Origin: Stereum hirsutum FP-91666 SS1
Taxonomy: Eukaryota; Basidiomycota; Agaricomycetes; Russulales; Stereaceae
DNA: 64,000 nucleotides
Reading direction: 5' to 3'
NCBI RefSeq assembly: GCF_000264905.1
Contig: NW_006763131.1
Coordinates: forward strand, 90,138-154,137
In this document: piece after piece, positions 45,962 to 57,760 of the stretch
How positions within the stretch are numbered: the stretch's first letter is position 1
How the letters are laid out: the number at the start of each line of letters is the position of its first letter
Position numbers and translations under genes: made by a program
The notes under the pieces: model-generated
The model's database searches: none
What the model was told of the DNA's origin: nothing
The model's input: only the letters and a program-made list of their open reading frames with translations

Positions 45962-46480
45962 ATCAGCGATGCCCTATTGAATGGGGGTTGTTTGCTCAAA
46001 ATAGATGGCGGAATACTGCAGCAGGACTGGGACCTCGGACCGTGAGCGCGTGCAAGCAATTCAGTAATTGAGTCTATGGCAGAATTTGTGCTGGGAGGGA
46101 GAATGAGCGCAGACGAGACGAGAAGAGCAGAAGAAAGGGGAGGTTGAACCAAGTGGAAGACACTGACACAAGGTTTGTCAGCGTCACGTCTTCTGCACGT
46201 GATCGTGAATACTTACTCTAGTCTCTCGCCAAAAAAAAAATAAAGGCGCACATTATATAAAGAGGTGTATCGCGGATGTCAAATATTCCTGAACATGTAT
46301 TCATTGGTCATTTCTCGGGTAGCAAAAGGCTCGACAGTTATCATACAGACAGAGACATAAGTAGACGTTACAGACAGCGGTCACGAAGTCATCGAGAAAG
46401 CATCGACACCAAGAAAACAAACGACAGAGCCCACTCCAGCAAACTGTTAGTGTCACGGCTTCTCCCCACCACGCTGTAAA
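45962..46480. other. Intergenic region
   Basis: It holds the promoter of F-box-like copy 3 and the 3' side of the kinase-like gene. An ATTATATAAAGAG TATA-like sequence lies near 46250 on the plus strand, but no gene follows it. Confidence 0.35.
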
Positions 46481-48868
46481 TCATAACGCAAGGTTCAGCT
46501 CCCTCTGCCCCAACGCCTCCTCCACCGCCCTCTGCTTCTGGAAGTCTTTATCCCACACGACCTCTCCATCCTTACCCTTCGTCCTCCCATCCATCGCTCT
46601 CCCAAAGTCGATCAACCGAAAGCGGCGGTCTGGTTTGCTCTTGTTCATCCTTGTAATAGGCCAGTCGGAGATATCGCCGAGTTGCATGAGAATATTGCGG
46701 CGGTAGAAGGAGTTGTGCGTCCAGCCGGCGTAGTGCAGACGATATAAAAGCGCGGCACATTCTTGCCTAATAGAATCAAAGACGCCAAAGCATGAGAGGA
46801 CATTCACAAGACCTCGCGAGACAAAGAAAGGAAGGAAGAAAAAAAAGACAAAACGCACCGATCGTCTATACTCAGGTTTTCCACCACGATCGGCTTCCCG
46901 CAATCCTCCAGCAATAAAATCGGACTCAAATACCTGCCTCTCTTATCCGCTTTGATCTTCTTACCCTTCTCATCCACAGCCTCATAATAGCCATAAAATT
47001 GGGGCACCACGGCCCCGACGGGCGTCGGGTCATGCAGCGGCGGAACGACGTTATAGCCCGTCCAGTGCTCGAACAAGATGTCGTCGAACTTCTGGTAATT
47101 CTGCGCCTCGTGCGCGAGGTGGTCGTCGTGCTGGATGGACAGTTTGGCGGTGACGCGGACTTTGAAGGTTGCCGGGTGGGGCTCCGACTTCGACTGGGAG
47201 GATTTATGCGAGCAGGTGTGGGAGGGATCGAGGATGGTTGACCAGCGAGATTCGGGGATTTCGATGCGACGGAGGGGGCCGTCGTATTCGGCGCGATGTT
47301 CGACGCGAGGCTCATTGACGGTATATTTTCGTCGTGGATCGTTCGGAGTAGGTTCCTTAGCCTTATCGTCCAAATCGTGCTCGTGTACGATGTTGAACGC
47401 GACTCCGGGAATTGTGTGCTTTGATACGTACATGATACCTTTCTCCTTGCTGATCGTTGGATGGGTAGGGGCCTCGTCGAGATTAGCAGCCTTCTCAGCT
47501 TCATGCTCCGCTTTCAAGACTTCGGCGACGGCCTCCTCGATACATTCCATACATCTCTTCTGATCATGGTCCTCGAATACAGCTCGAGGAAGCTCCCATT
47601 CGACGCTATAGACCATAGAATGATGACCCTGACCTTTCATTTCGTCGGCCGAGAGATACAAGTGAGCAACAGGGACAGAGAGCGGAGGCATAGGGGGCGG
47701 AGGCGTAGGCACGAAGAGAGGCGCGTCGACAGGCCCGGTCTTGTCAAGTGAGAGCGCATCTTTCCACATGAAGCATAGGCCTTTGCCTTCGTGTGATTTT
47801 TCCCAGTTTTCGCGTGCTTCCTGACGCTGCTTTTCGATCAGGGCCTTCGTCTCGGGAGATAGAGAAAGTGCGTATGTGTGTGGGGTGTACTCCATGTCTT
47901 TCGGCCAATACCCGCGAAGACGCTTGCCTCCAACAGCTTTGAGAACACCGCACGGGTCGTGAACGACCAGTTTCTCCGGCAGGATGTAGTACGGGATACG
48001 CTCTTGGAGAAGAGGAGCGGAATAGGCGAATGGCGTCAAGGGCCACGGTTTTGGGTACTGACTCGGATGAAATGGGTCGTTGGAGTCCTGATGACCCAAA
48101 GAACATCAACGAGTGAGGAAAACGATGAGAAGAAGGTGGACTTACAGAAGGTCCAGCACCAATAGTCTCCTTCCCAGGCTCGTCCTCAGCTTGGTCCCTC
48201 GCCATCGACGCCCCGTTGTATGTTCCCATACGTACTCTCGTATCCATATCCTTCGCCAACTCGAGTACGTCACATGGCACTCTCTTCTTCGGTTCCGGCT
48301 CCTGCTCAGCCCACGCGATCTCGTCCTTGGCGAACTCCGTCTCGCCAGACTCCTTCGCCCACTCGACCAGACGGCTACCCGTCGTAGTCCACACGTAGTT
48401 TGGCTGGGAAGGAAAGGGAGACACACGATAGAAGTCATAGAGAGTAGCACCCCAAAGAGTGAAGCCGCCTTTTCCGGCTATTTTTCCGCCGGTGAAGTTA
48501 GCTGAGTATGTGATCATTTTGCCCTTGGGATCGCGAGGCCAGCCGCGAAAGATGAAGCGCTCCTTGGTTTCGAGATCGGTACTATCAAGAGGTTTGACGA
48601 ATGGGCCAGGGGAAGGAGTATCACCACGAGCGAAGTCATCAGCAGGCTTGACGTGCACAGAGGAAGACGACTCAGCGTCAACGTTCATGACCTGTTCAGA
48701 TGAGGAGGGCTGCTCGACATCATCATCAGAGTCGTCAGATTGGTTCAGGTCGTCCTTGTCGCCAGTATGATGGTATTTCTTGATCTTCGAAAAGAGCTTT
48801 TTGTCGTTCAAGAACATGCCTCGAAAGGCTTTCTCGAGGCTAGAGTCGAATTCGCGTGCGGGAGACAT
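46481..48868 (-). CDS. Protein kinase-like protein with Asn in place of the catalytic Asp
   Basis: The start at 48868 (MSPAREFDSSLEKAFRGMFL) is preferred over the longer frame because a TATATAAAAG box lies only about 85 nt upstream. The N-terminal half is acidic and Ser-rich, then FRGWPRDPKGKMITYSANFT. One intron joins IGAGPS to DSNDPFHPSQYPKPW. The kinase-like part has a Gly-rich loop (GQGHHSMVYSVEWELP), a hinge-like PILLLEDCGKPI, a catalytic-loop counterpart HNSFYRRNIL where active kinases have HxDxxxxN, and RLIDFGRA matching DFG. The end is ELNLAL with TGA at 46483-46481. HN instead of HD occurs across a family of Agaricomycete kinase-like proteins, so the change is probably old. Catalysis by a standard mechanism is doubtful; a pseudokinase role is possible. 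Confidence 0.72.
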
Positions 48869-48947
48869 AACAGAGGTTGGGGTGTTGACGGAGGGCGTAT
48901 GTGGGGGTGAAGAGGGGATGCTAGCAGCCGAAGACACGAGAGTAGAG

Positions 48948-48957
48948 CTTTTATATA
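48948..48957 (-). promoter_or_regulatory. TATA box of the kinase-like gene
   Basis: The minus strand reads TATATAAAAG about 85 nt upstream of the ATG at 48868. This argues that the ATG further upstream (49030) is not transcribed. Confidence 0.55.
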
Positions 48958-49415
48958 GTGCAAGGAGAACAATGGGAATCGGAGTCAAGCAAGGGCGATT
49001 GTTCCGACTCGAGGCGGCTGGACACGGCAAGACGCGACACGCAGCAAAGATTCAAAGAGGGTTGCCCACTTCCGTGTCCTATCAAGCTTAGCAGCACGTT
49101 TGATGTCGCTGGTGGTAGCCAAAAGATTTTCAAAGGAAACAAAGAGCTAGAATGGTCTTCGATCGCTGTCCGACCGTGTTGTGCGTTGATGATGATGGTG
49201 GTTCAGGTTGAAGAGATCGATGAAGTGGCGTGCGCGTGTCAGGGATTTGTGTGGCGTAGCCTGTTCGCCCAATCGGGAATAAGTTCTAGATACGGGTGTG
49301 GCTGAGCGACTACCGTTGCTTCGCTTCGCTTCCTCCTTCATGCTCTGACCAACTCGCCTTCATATATATCCACCCGTAGTCGGTGTAGACGACCTTAAGT
49401 TAACAGCTAAATCTT
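48958..49415. other. Divergent promoter spacer
   Basis: It lies between the kinase-like gene (minus) and the Rab-type GTPase (plus). A CATATATATCC run near 49360 may be the GTPase TATA box. Nothing else was seen. Confidence 0.4.
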
Positions 49416-51013
49416 ATGCTGACCATCAAGCTCGTCGTTATTGGGAACTCTGGTGTGGGGAAGACCAGTCTTCGAGGACAGGTGCGTTTCATCTATACAG
49501 TGATAGCCACTCGTGTGCTAATTTGCGGTCTCGTTTCTGCTTCTCAGTATATCTCTGGACGATTTTCGACGGGGTATAGGGCTACCATTGGGGCTGATTT
49601 TATTACCAAGACGCTTCCTCACCCTACCAATCCGAAGGAAACAGTGACACTCCAGATCTGGGTCCGTCCCATACTCCCGCTCCTGTCCTTGATTTGTTAG
49701 AGTCTAACCTCAACTTTGTGTCGTAGGATACAGCAGGACAAGAACGATTTTCCTCGCTGTCATCAGCATTCTTTCGTGGCGCCGATGCAGCTCTACTCAT
49801 GTACGACGTGAACCAACCCTCGAGTCTTCGCGCACTAGATAAATGGTGGGACGAATTCTGCACGAATGCACCTCTAGCGGAGGAGGACATGGAGGATTAC
49901 TGCTGCGTCGTTGTCGGTAATAAGATGGACTTGGTCTCTCAGCAGGGCGAAGGCTCCTCTGGGCCAGCGGTTAGCGAAAGGGAGGCGTCAGAGTTCATTG
50001 AGGAGCTGATCCCCCGCACTCAGGAGTCCGACAAATCGTCTGCGCCACATACGCCACATCACTCCGAACCCCCGCCTCATCCCATCACACACATCTCTTT
50101 CGATACCTCAGACTCAGACGACGTCAATGCTTTGCCCAGTGGCCCTGCCTTTCCCGACACACCTGCCTCCGAATCCATCACCATCACCCATTCCCGCCAT
50201 CACCTTGCCAAACAACCATCCAGGACACACAGCGCGCACTCGCATCGCTCTGCATTACCACCGGGAACCGTTGACACAATAGGAACCATGCACACGGGAT
50301 ACACATCCTTCCACACACCCTCATCCTCCTACTTCGACGTCTTCGAATCCGCCCGTTCCTCGCCCATCCCCCATTCACGCTCTGCCTCTCGTTCTCGCTC
50401 CGTCTCCTCATCAATGCGCTCCAGATCGAGATCGACACCTCGACCACCAGTGCCCGATTTCGTACTAGGCGAATCACTGGCCTTACGGAGAAGGCGGTCC
50501 ACGTCCTCGTTATCGAGTCTCTCGGCATACGCACCCACGATCACACCCTCCCTTTTCACCAACCGAACCGCCCGGCCAAATCGGCACGGTCACGACTCGT
50601 CCTCTACACCTCCGACTCCAACAGATCATCCCCCCCGCTCTCGCTCCTCGTCCATATCCTGCTCTTCTTCCACACATCATCCAACATTCACACCACCAAC
50701 ATCAACGTCGATCGCCCCCGACCGTGGACCGCGACATTTCCTCGCTTCTGCGAAAACAGGAGAGGGAGTTGCTGATGTGTTCAAATATATATGTGCGAGA
50801 GTAGTGAAGAGATGGGAGTGGGAGGAGGCGCGACAGGCAAGGTTGATGCATTTTGGAGAGGCGAATAGGCCGGTCTCGGCGTTTGGGGAGGGAAGAGGTC
50901 AGCGGGGGAGGACAGGGATCGGAAGTGTGATTAGGTTGAGGTTGGGGATGGATGGAGGTGCGGGTGCAGGTGGAGAACGGATAGGGTGGGGAGCGGGGTG
51001 TTGTTCGTCGTAG
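49416..51013 (+). CDS. Rab-type small GTPase with a long Ser/Pro-rich insert before the G5 motif
   Basis: G1 is VVIGNSGVGKTSLRGQ. After an intron come YISGRFSTGYRATIGADFIT (G2 region) and, after another intron, DTAGQERFSSLSSAFFRGAD (G3). MYDVNQPSSLRALDKWWDEF and VVVGNKMDL (G4) follow. Then, instead of the usual 25-30 residues, about 220 Ser/Pro/His-rich low-complexity residues intervene before FLASAKTGEGVADVFKYI (G5). The C-terminus is Gly-rich and ends GCCSS, a double-cysteine prenylation site. Switch and RabF-like features are most like Rab7, which acts at late endosomes and vacuoles. All nucleotide-binding motifs are intact, so the protein should bind GTP. The insert sits on the face carrying the effector-distal loop; its role is unknown. 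The start at 49416 has G1 at residue 10, as expected. Confidence 0.88.
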
Positions 51014-51620
51014 GTAGGGCATGGATAGCAGGTGTGTATACGTCATTTGATGGGTTTATTATGGTATTTATATTTTCGCTTATGCTCTTTGAATCCCGAG
51101 GACTGTTAGACGTGTTAGTTAGCATGAGCTCCGGCTCAATCGCCCTTATGGCTGAAGTTCGTATATATTGGCTCAACCGCAACATATGGCGCTGTGGCGC
51201 AGCTTTTGATCGGAGCCTAAAATTCAGTAACAAGAAATTCGGTCGAACGATCATCGTGCAAACATCAGTTACTTGCAGTTGAGTTGATGATAAGTAATAA
51301 CAATGAAGTGGGACGGAGGATCGTTCGGCCTGAGTTGGAACTTGGATGAGTTGCTTGTCGATGTCAAATTTGATGATATCAGCGCGGAGGCTGTATTTTT
51401 TTTTTGCTTTTGTTTTATTCGCTTATTTATTTTTAGTTCATCTCGCATTGTCCCTTATGTATCCATCCCGCGCCTGCACTACGGTACATACGTAGTACGT
51501 CCGAAGACGGACTGCACGTATACACTCTCCAGAAAAGGTCATGAACGGTGATGATGTCATTACCTAGTTCAGTGCAAACAAGGAACAAACAGTCCATCCG
51601 CACCTCCCTTTTCAACCACC
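51014..51620. other. Intergenic region
   Basis: 3' region of the GTPase and promoter of the truncated HNH gene. No exon was seen. Confidence 0.35.
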
Positions 51621-52053
51621 ATGCCTGAACTGAATCTTTTTGAACTCCCTCTGTCGTACCCGCCTGATGGATACGGTTGGGACGAACGTTCTATGTCAGA
51701 GCTGTCGACGACCACAGCTTTTCGGACAGGGTTGGACCGGCGGGACACCTTCCTCGGTGTCGGACGCTGCATCGTCTGCGGTTTTCCTTCGAGAAACGCT
51801 TTACAGTACTGTCATATCATCATGCAATCAGAGGTCGATGTGGTAAGTGAATTCGCTGGCCGGACAGCCTTCAAAGCTAATATAAAAAAAGGTGGCGCCA
51901 CAGTGGCACCGCGAATTGTCGGAGACTCGGAGTCCCAAAAATCAGGCGAGCGCGTTCAGTTGGAAATTCAGATGGACCACTTCCTTCATCAACGGCAACC
52001 ACCACGATCCCGAGGCCGCAGTGCACAAAAGATTTTGGCTGATTGATATGTAG
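51621..52053 (+). CDS. Truncated HNH-endonuclease-family protein
   Basis: Exon 1 starts MPELNLFELPLSYPPDGYGW and includes LSTTTAFRTGLDRRDTFLGV, then the zinc-like CIVCG and QYCHII block. It matches the N-terminus of the gene at 56668 almost residue by residue. After the intron (GTAAGT at 51843, AG at 51891) the next exon (VAPQWHRELSETRSPKNQAS) no longer follows the family: the EPRN/CPTH block and the long C-terminal half are missing. The frame ends at TAG 52051-52053. HNH proteins of this type are putative nucleases with the catalytic His and Asn in the lost part, so this copy is unlikely to cut DNA. It is probably a decaying duplicate; it could still be expressed as a small protein. Confidence 0.6.
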
Positions 52054-52186
52054 GCTCGTTTTACTGTTACTATCGTGCTTTACGAAGCTGATCAGTGCGT
52101 ACGCAACGGGCTCGGTCGACAGTTTGAAACTCTGCTGAAGGGAGCAACGGAAGTCCAGACTCGGACAGCAACTATCTGTCCCTCCC

Positions 52187-53614
52187 ATGTCGTCCTTGTC
52201 TACTCGGGTTAGTACGCTTACTCTTTAGACAATATACTCAACTTTTGGTAGGCTTATACTTCTTATTTCTGCCTTCCAGCGTGCTACTGCACCCTCAATT
52301 GATAGCCTGCCCCCCGAACTACTCTCAGAAATATTTGAATACTGCTTACTTTTCGACGAGAGCGATGCCAAACGTGCAAAGGCGCGGCATTTTCCCGTCT
52401 TCAACTCAGTGACCGCTGCTAGCCCGCGCGATTCCCCGAAGAGCATAGACGATGCGAAGACCATTAGGGCGATTTCTCGCGCCTCGAAGTATTTTGCAGG
52501 AGCTGCAGAACCGTTCAGGTTTCGCACACTGTTCATCACGGTCTCGAGCCTGATCGAGCTTATGCGAACGATACGCTCGAAAATACGCGTCAAGGGCTAT
52601 ATTCGCCATCTGCACGTTATCGTTATGGCGAACAGCATAAAGTAGGGTACTCGGAGTGCTTACCCAAATAGCACTCGACGCTGATTTTTTCAATGATATG
52701 GTTTCAGGGTCGAAGATCACTACAAAACATCCGGAATGCTGTCGCTCCTCCTATCGCTGACGGGCCCTACCCTGCAAACTCTGAGCGTCGTTCTCTTCGA
52801 ACAAGATGACGCTCGTCGCCTGGATTTCTTGCATTCCATTCTGAAGACGCCTTTCCTATCTCTATCCGTCTTCCTCCTCCGCATCAACAAAATCTCGGTC
52901 TTACCCGCGACCTATTATTCTGAAATAAACATGCCCGTTTTACGAGACCTACACATCTCCTCATTAGCCAAAACGGACGACCAATGGCATGCGATCGCCA
53001 AACTCGCTCGAAGACTCCCCGCTCTCACATCCATGGTCTTACTTGGGCCCTTCAACACCAGCGACTACGCAGCGAACGGCGAAAGGTCCACGATCCGTAT
53101 AACCGACGACGCACTCCACGAGATCAACGATCACAAGAAATACCGACAGCTTCGCCTTCCAAGGACCGTTCGTCGCGTTCTCGTCTCGGAACAATATGGC
53201 GCCTATCACGAGAAGGATACACAAGGCCCTTTCATTCCGAGTCCAGATTTCCTCAGCTCGATTTCTCCTGTCAAGTATCGGAAGGGTCTTTTGATTGCTT
53301 ACGATGCGATGAGAGGTTTAGATGAGGGAACGTGGAAGGTCTATAGACGCACGAGAGGGATGTCTGTTCCGAGTGGATCGTCCATTGTTGGGAGATATGA
53401 CGTGGAGTATTTTCCGTTGATGTTGTACGGGCTGGCGACGCTGACTGGATGGGAACCTAACTCGGAGGATGATGCTGACTCTGGAGATGACAGCTCAGAA
53501 ATTGCGAGCCTGTCCGGTGAAGATTCAGATGTTGAAGAGGAGGAGCAGGAGCAGGAGGAAGATGAGGAGAGTGGAAGTGGAGAAGGCGCAGAGTACGATC
53601 TGTTTGGGTTTTGA
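52187..53614 (+). CDS. F-box protein with acidic C-terminal tail
   Basis: The ATG at 52187 (MSSLSTR) is followed by an intron (GTTAGT to TTCCAG) and an F-box: IDSLPPELLSEIFEYCLLF. The next exon carries LLSLTGPTLQTLSVVLFEQD, HSILKTPFLSLSVFLLRINK and INMPVLRDLHISSLAKTDDQ, loosely repeated Leu-rich segments like those of F-box/LRR proteins. The C-terminus is extremely acidic (DVEEEEQEQEEDEESGSGEG) and ends YDLFGF at TGA 53612-53614. Proteins of this type act as substrate receptors of SCF ubiquitin ligases; the target cannot be inferred. It differs from the three F-box-like paralogues further left in length and lacks their conserved blocks. It lies just downstream of the truncated HNH gene on the same strand. 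Confidence 0.72.
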
Positions 53615-54174
53615 GAATTGTGACGGTCATGATCTCTATTATTAGGACTAGATGCAATGGCTGTAAGCGACTGTTACGATGATGACACTCGGGGATTTGA
53701 TGAGAGAGTCAATGTTCAGGAAACCCTCTGTGGCCCGAGCCACCAAATCCCGGACGCCACACCGACAGGTCAGATTGAAAGTCCGCCTCGGTAGACAAAG
53801 TCGGTCCTCGATTCTTCAAGTTGTTGCTCTTGCCTCCCATGCACAATGTAACCCGTCTTCTCGTCTAACATTTTCTGACATAGACAACTCGTGGTGGATA
53901 GCGGCGAATCTAGTGAGGGAGCAGAATTCTTGTGGCGTTGAGTGTCGGTGACGCCACGTCTTTCGGAAATGGGGCCACAGCAAGGCTGCAGACGCCGCCT
54001 GGTCCCCCACCGTACTGTTAACCACAGGACTCGATGGCTAACCAAATAGTCTTGCGATGCTCTCGCTCGACGACGCGTACCGTCACGCGTGACTAGCGCA
54101 GGGTTCAACTTGACGGCCACCATCAACGACGACGAGCACCTCTACTTCTCGTGACCATCCCTACCCCTGTGGAC
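53615..54174. other. Intergenic region
   Basis: 3' region of the F-box gene and promoter of the coiled-coil gene. No recognisable exon was found. Confidence 0.35.
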
Positions 54175-56160
54175 ATGATGCGTCCTAAGTTCGGAGAAAT
54201 GGTCTCGAAGAGTTATCGTCCAAGTGCTACTCATCCAATACCTTCATCTCCTGATGGCGAGAAAGTTGTACGCGCTCTTTGCATTATATCTACCTTTCAA
54301 CCATGCTGAGACAGTACGCCATTTTATCTCCAGAGTACACCAAAAAGCCATGCTGTATCGATTACCTCGGTCAAGAGCTCTAATATCAACGGGGGTATTG
54401 AGGACGGAGATGCGCAGAGGGTAATATCAGAGGGTACGACATCCGCGAACAAGCAGGTGGGTTGCTCTGCTTTTATTTTAGCATCCGCTCTGTTCCTCAT
54501 GGCTATAGTATTGTTGAATCGCGTCGTCGTATAGATACAATCTCTTATAGCGGACCGAACTACTGTCGTTCAGGCATTTCAAATATTCCTCGAGAAGGCT
54601 AATAAAGTACGTAGGCGCGTTGAGATGCTACTTATATGATTCTCACTTTATATACACCAGGAGATCACCGTGAGTCCGCCTTTGTTGATGTCTTCGGGGT
54701 GACGTCATGACGCATTGATCTGCAGACTCTGCGAGAAGCCCAGAGTGACTGGTCCTTACGAGAAATGGAGTTGGTATGTATATCGCTCTTGTATTTCCTT
54801 CTTTCATCACGAGATTGACATGCGCTATGGGGATAAAGGTGGGACATATCGAATACCTCGAAGAATCTTTGGAAGCAGCGCGAGGCTACAAACGAGCTTA
54901 CTCTGAGGTCGGTTCTCTTGTGTTTACCTCAGGCTTATATTGATCTTACTATACGAATGGCAGGCGATGGATGCTCTGGAAGAAGCGCGTGTAGAGAATA
55001 CTCTGTTATGCTCGTCCACGTCGCCCCTGAGACCCTCGAGTACAGCCCAGTCAAACCCGGTACGATTTCTTCGGGAAAGGCGGACCTTCTTCGACGAAGA
55101 CAAGTGGCCTCAATTTCTTCAAATACAGCCATACTCTAGAGCACTGAGATATCAAGATCCCACGGTAAGCCTTTCGTTTCGCTTGTGCTCTTCGCCCTCT
55201 CGTTGTTCACATGTAATCACTTCAGTCTCATCGCTACGTGAAGCAAATCTTGACAAAGTCTGTGTCTCGCTGCTTTACGAGGATAACATCGATATCTTAC
55301 CTTTCACCGTCCGTTTCAGAGATTCCGGCGAGCTGCTCTGGATCAGCGATCTCGACGCTCGCATTATCTGGCCACAGTCTCTTGATCTCCCCTCCAATTC
55401 GACCTCGAACTGCGCTACCGATCCAATCGACATCCACCGCGGTCTCATAACCCTCCCTTCCCATCGCTACGATGCCTTAACGCAATCATGGACCGTCCCC
55501 ACAATACCCATCAAACCCGGCCAAACACGGGAACTGGTCCATCAATCGCGGGCCTCATCGAGAAATTCAAATTGCGCACAAGGTTCGGTGGAGTGGAAAT
55601 ATCTTGGGAGGTATGCGTGTGTTCGGGAGGGACTGGTTGAGATGGAGGAGATTGAGGGTGTGTGCGACAAGGTAGGGTCTTCTTTTGTCGGGATAGCGCC
55701 GTTGACGTTGTTGACACCTCTTTTGTGTATGTAGAGATACAGAGATGCACTTCGAAAACAAGCCCTCGTATTACCTTCCGCCCCCTCTCTTGCGTCCTCG
55801 TCATTTTTCGACACCTCGACAGCCCGTCCCAACACCCCTCCGTCAAACGCGACAACTCCACCGATACCAGCCACTCAAGACCCACATGCGCCCCTCAAGC
55901 GCCTAGTCTCCTCGATGTGGGACTCCAATCCCTCCACTGGCACACCGATCCTCAAGGTCCGCATTCTAGCCCTCGAACGCGTGGACTACAACCCTGAGCT
56001 TTCGCTCGCGCTGTTGAGAATGAGTAGTAAGCCTACGCCGATCTTGGTTCCTGTGCAGGGGAGCGTGAAGCCTGTGCATCAGGTGAAGGTCAATTCGGAG
56101 GAGAAGAGAAGGGAGAGGAAGGAGAGGAAGAGGAAGAGGAGTGAGGGTGATGATGAATGA
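54175..56160 (+). CDS. Coiled-coil protein of unknown function, many exons
   Basis: Phase-consistent small exons can be joined from the ATG at 54175: MMRPKFGEMVSKSYRPSATH, then STPKSHAVSITSVKSSNING, IQSLIADRTTVVQAFQIFLE, TLREAQSDWSLREMEL, VGHIEYLEESLEAARGYKRA and AMDALEEARVENTLL. These form a heptad-like coiled coil. A middle domain follows: SLREANLDKVCVSLLYEDNI, FRDSGELLWISDLDARIIWP, HRGLITLPSHRYDALTQSWT and VEWKYLGRYACVREGLVEME. A last exon has WDSNPSTGTPILKVRILALE and ends in a basic tail (KRRERKERKRKRSEGDDE) at TGA 56158-56160. The basic tail could be a nuclear signal. I recognise no enzyme family. The first two exon joins, and a join near 55057-55136, are my reconstruction and could differ. 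Confidence 0.6.
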
Positions 56161-56667
56161 GTGGGCCTCCGAGTCGGCGAATAGGTCTTGGTTCGAGGAC
56201 TCCAAGGGGAGTCGAGATGCCGTTCGGTCCATGGACGATAGTCTGAAGTCGTACGTCTTGGGCGATGTGATTGATCTGGCTGCATTTCTTGCTCTTTCTT
56301 GAGGATTGTTTTGTTTTGACTCAAGCTTTATCTTGCTATCGATGGCTGTCGTTTTTGTGCTGTTCTTTCGTTCTGGTTACTCTACTTCTCTCGGAAAATG
56401 GTCGACGAATATAATACATGCATACGGTACATATAGCACATCGATTAGTATCTTAGGACTGAATCTTCATCAGTCGATATAGCGATGACTCAGTCTAATG
56501 CACTGAGAAATAAACATAGGGGTCAGTCTATATTAGGGAACCGGTGGCAGCCGGCGCTGGCACACACTCTTGAAGAAGGCGCAACCTTAATCAGGAAGGA
56601 GGGTGTCACGTCTCAGGCTACTGACGCAACTTGCCTTATGTAGACTTCCTTCTGTTCCACCACCACC
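56161..56667. other. Intergenic region
   Basis: Promoter of the HNH gene at 56668. No exon, repeat or RNA gene was recognised. Confidence 0.35.
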
Positions 56668-57760
56668 ATGCCTGAACTGACCCTCTTTGAACCCCCTCTG
56701 TCGTCTATTCCCGATGGATACGACTGGGAGGAGCGTTCTGTGTCCCAGCTGTCGACGACCACGACTTTTCGAGCGGGTTTGGACCAGCGGGACACGTTCC
56801 TCGGTGTCGCACGCTGCGTCGTCTGTGGATTTTCTGACAGTGACGTATTAGAGCACTGTTATATCATCAGTCCGAAATCCTACACAGTCAGTAGAGTCGT
56901 TGGCGGGGCCAATTTTCAAGGCTGATATAAGATGATGATCATACTCTAGTGGCCTAATTTACGTGCAACCGGGTGGGTCCCGTCGCCTGCTAAACAGACC
57001 GAAACGCACGAACCGCGCAATGCTCTTCGGATGTGTCCCACCCATTGCACCCAATTCAATACGTTCCGGTATTTTATACGCTACATGCCCGAAGTGGGTT
57101 CACTCCCTTTATGTACCTGTTCGATCGATTCCTAACTTTCAACAGGAGCGGAAGTTCATCCTTTTCAACCACTCTGGGAAGGATAATCTCGCTCAGTATC
57201 ACGGCAAAGCGATTGCGCTCGATATCGGAGATCGTCACGCACCTTTCCCCGCACTCTTCATCCTCCACGAAATGCGCGTCAGAGCGCACTTCCCGTTTCA
57301 CTCTACGGTCGAAGCCCCCGATGAAATCCTCTGGCAAGACTGGATCACCTCGTCGGGTGTGTTGCGACCTGACCCGAGTGAAGGTCTTTTCATCAGAGAG
57401 GGTCCACCGCGTCCTGCGCGTGCACCCACGTCCCACTCGCAGGGCGTATTGCGACCCGGCCCGAGCCTGTTCAGGACAGAGCGTCCACCCCGTCCACCAC
57501 CACCACCACCACAACAGCAACAACAGTCTTCGACACAAGCAGGAGATGCATCCGAGTTACCGGCACAAGCTCCCATCTTAGGTATCGGAAACGACACGAT
57601 CGCGGCCATTCTTGGAGCGACGCGTGCGATGCCTTCGTGGAGGGCGTCCCAGATGGAGGGAACGAGCTGGGACGGGACGGCGGAGGAGAATCGCGCGAAG
57701 TATATGGCTTTGTTCCCTGATGAGGATCTGTCCAAGAACCCTTTCCCTTCCTCAGACTGA
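56668..57760 (+). CDS. HNH-endonuclease-family protein
   Basis: Exon 1 (MPELTLFEPPLSSIPDGYDW) has the family's CVVCG and EHCYIISPKSY block. Exon 2 gives WPNLRATGWVPSPAKQTETH, EPRNALRMCPTHCTQFNTFR and YFIRYMPE. After an intron (GTGGGT to AACAG) exon 3 gives ERKFILFNHSGKDNLAQYHG, KAIALDIGDRHAPFPALFIL and HEMRVRAHFPF. These blocks match fungal HNH proteins, putative metal-dependent nucleases. Two usual histidines appear changed (HCY where I expect HCH, THC where I expect THH), so activity is uncertain. The C-terminus holds a twofold GVLRPxPS repeat, a proline and a glutamine run, and an acidic end. TGA is at 57758-57760. It is the fuller paralogue of the truncated gene at 51621. Confidence 0.7.

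Noticed and set aside
47135..47563. Long plus-strand frame opposite the kinase-like gene
   Set aside because: It is the antisense reading of a conserved coding exon.
47744..49030. Upstream ATG at 49030 extending the kinase-like protein
   Set aside because: The TATATAAAAG box at 48948-48957 lies inside the extension, and the extra residues look like leader translation.
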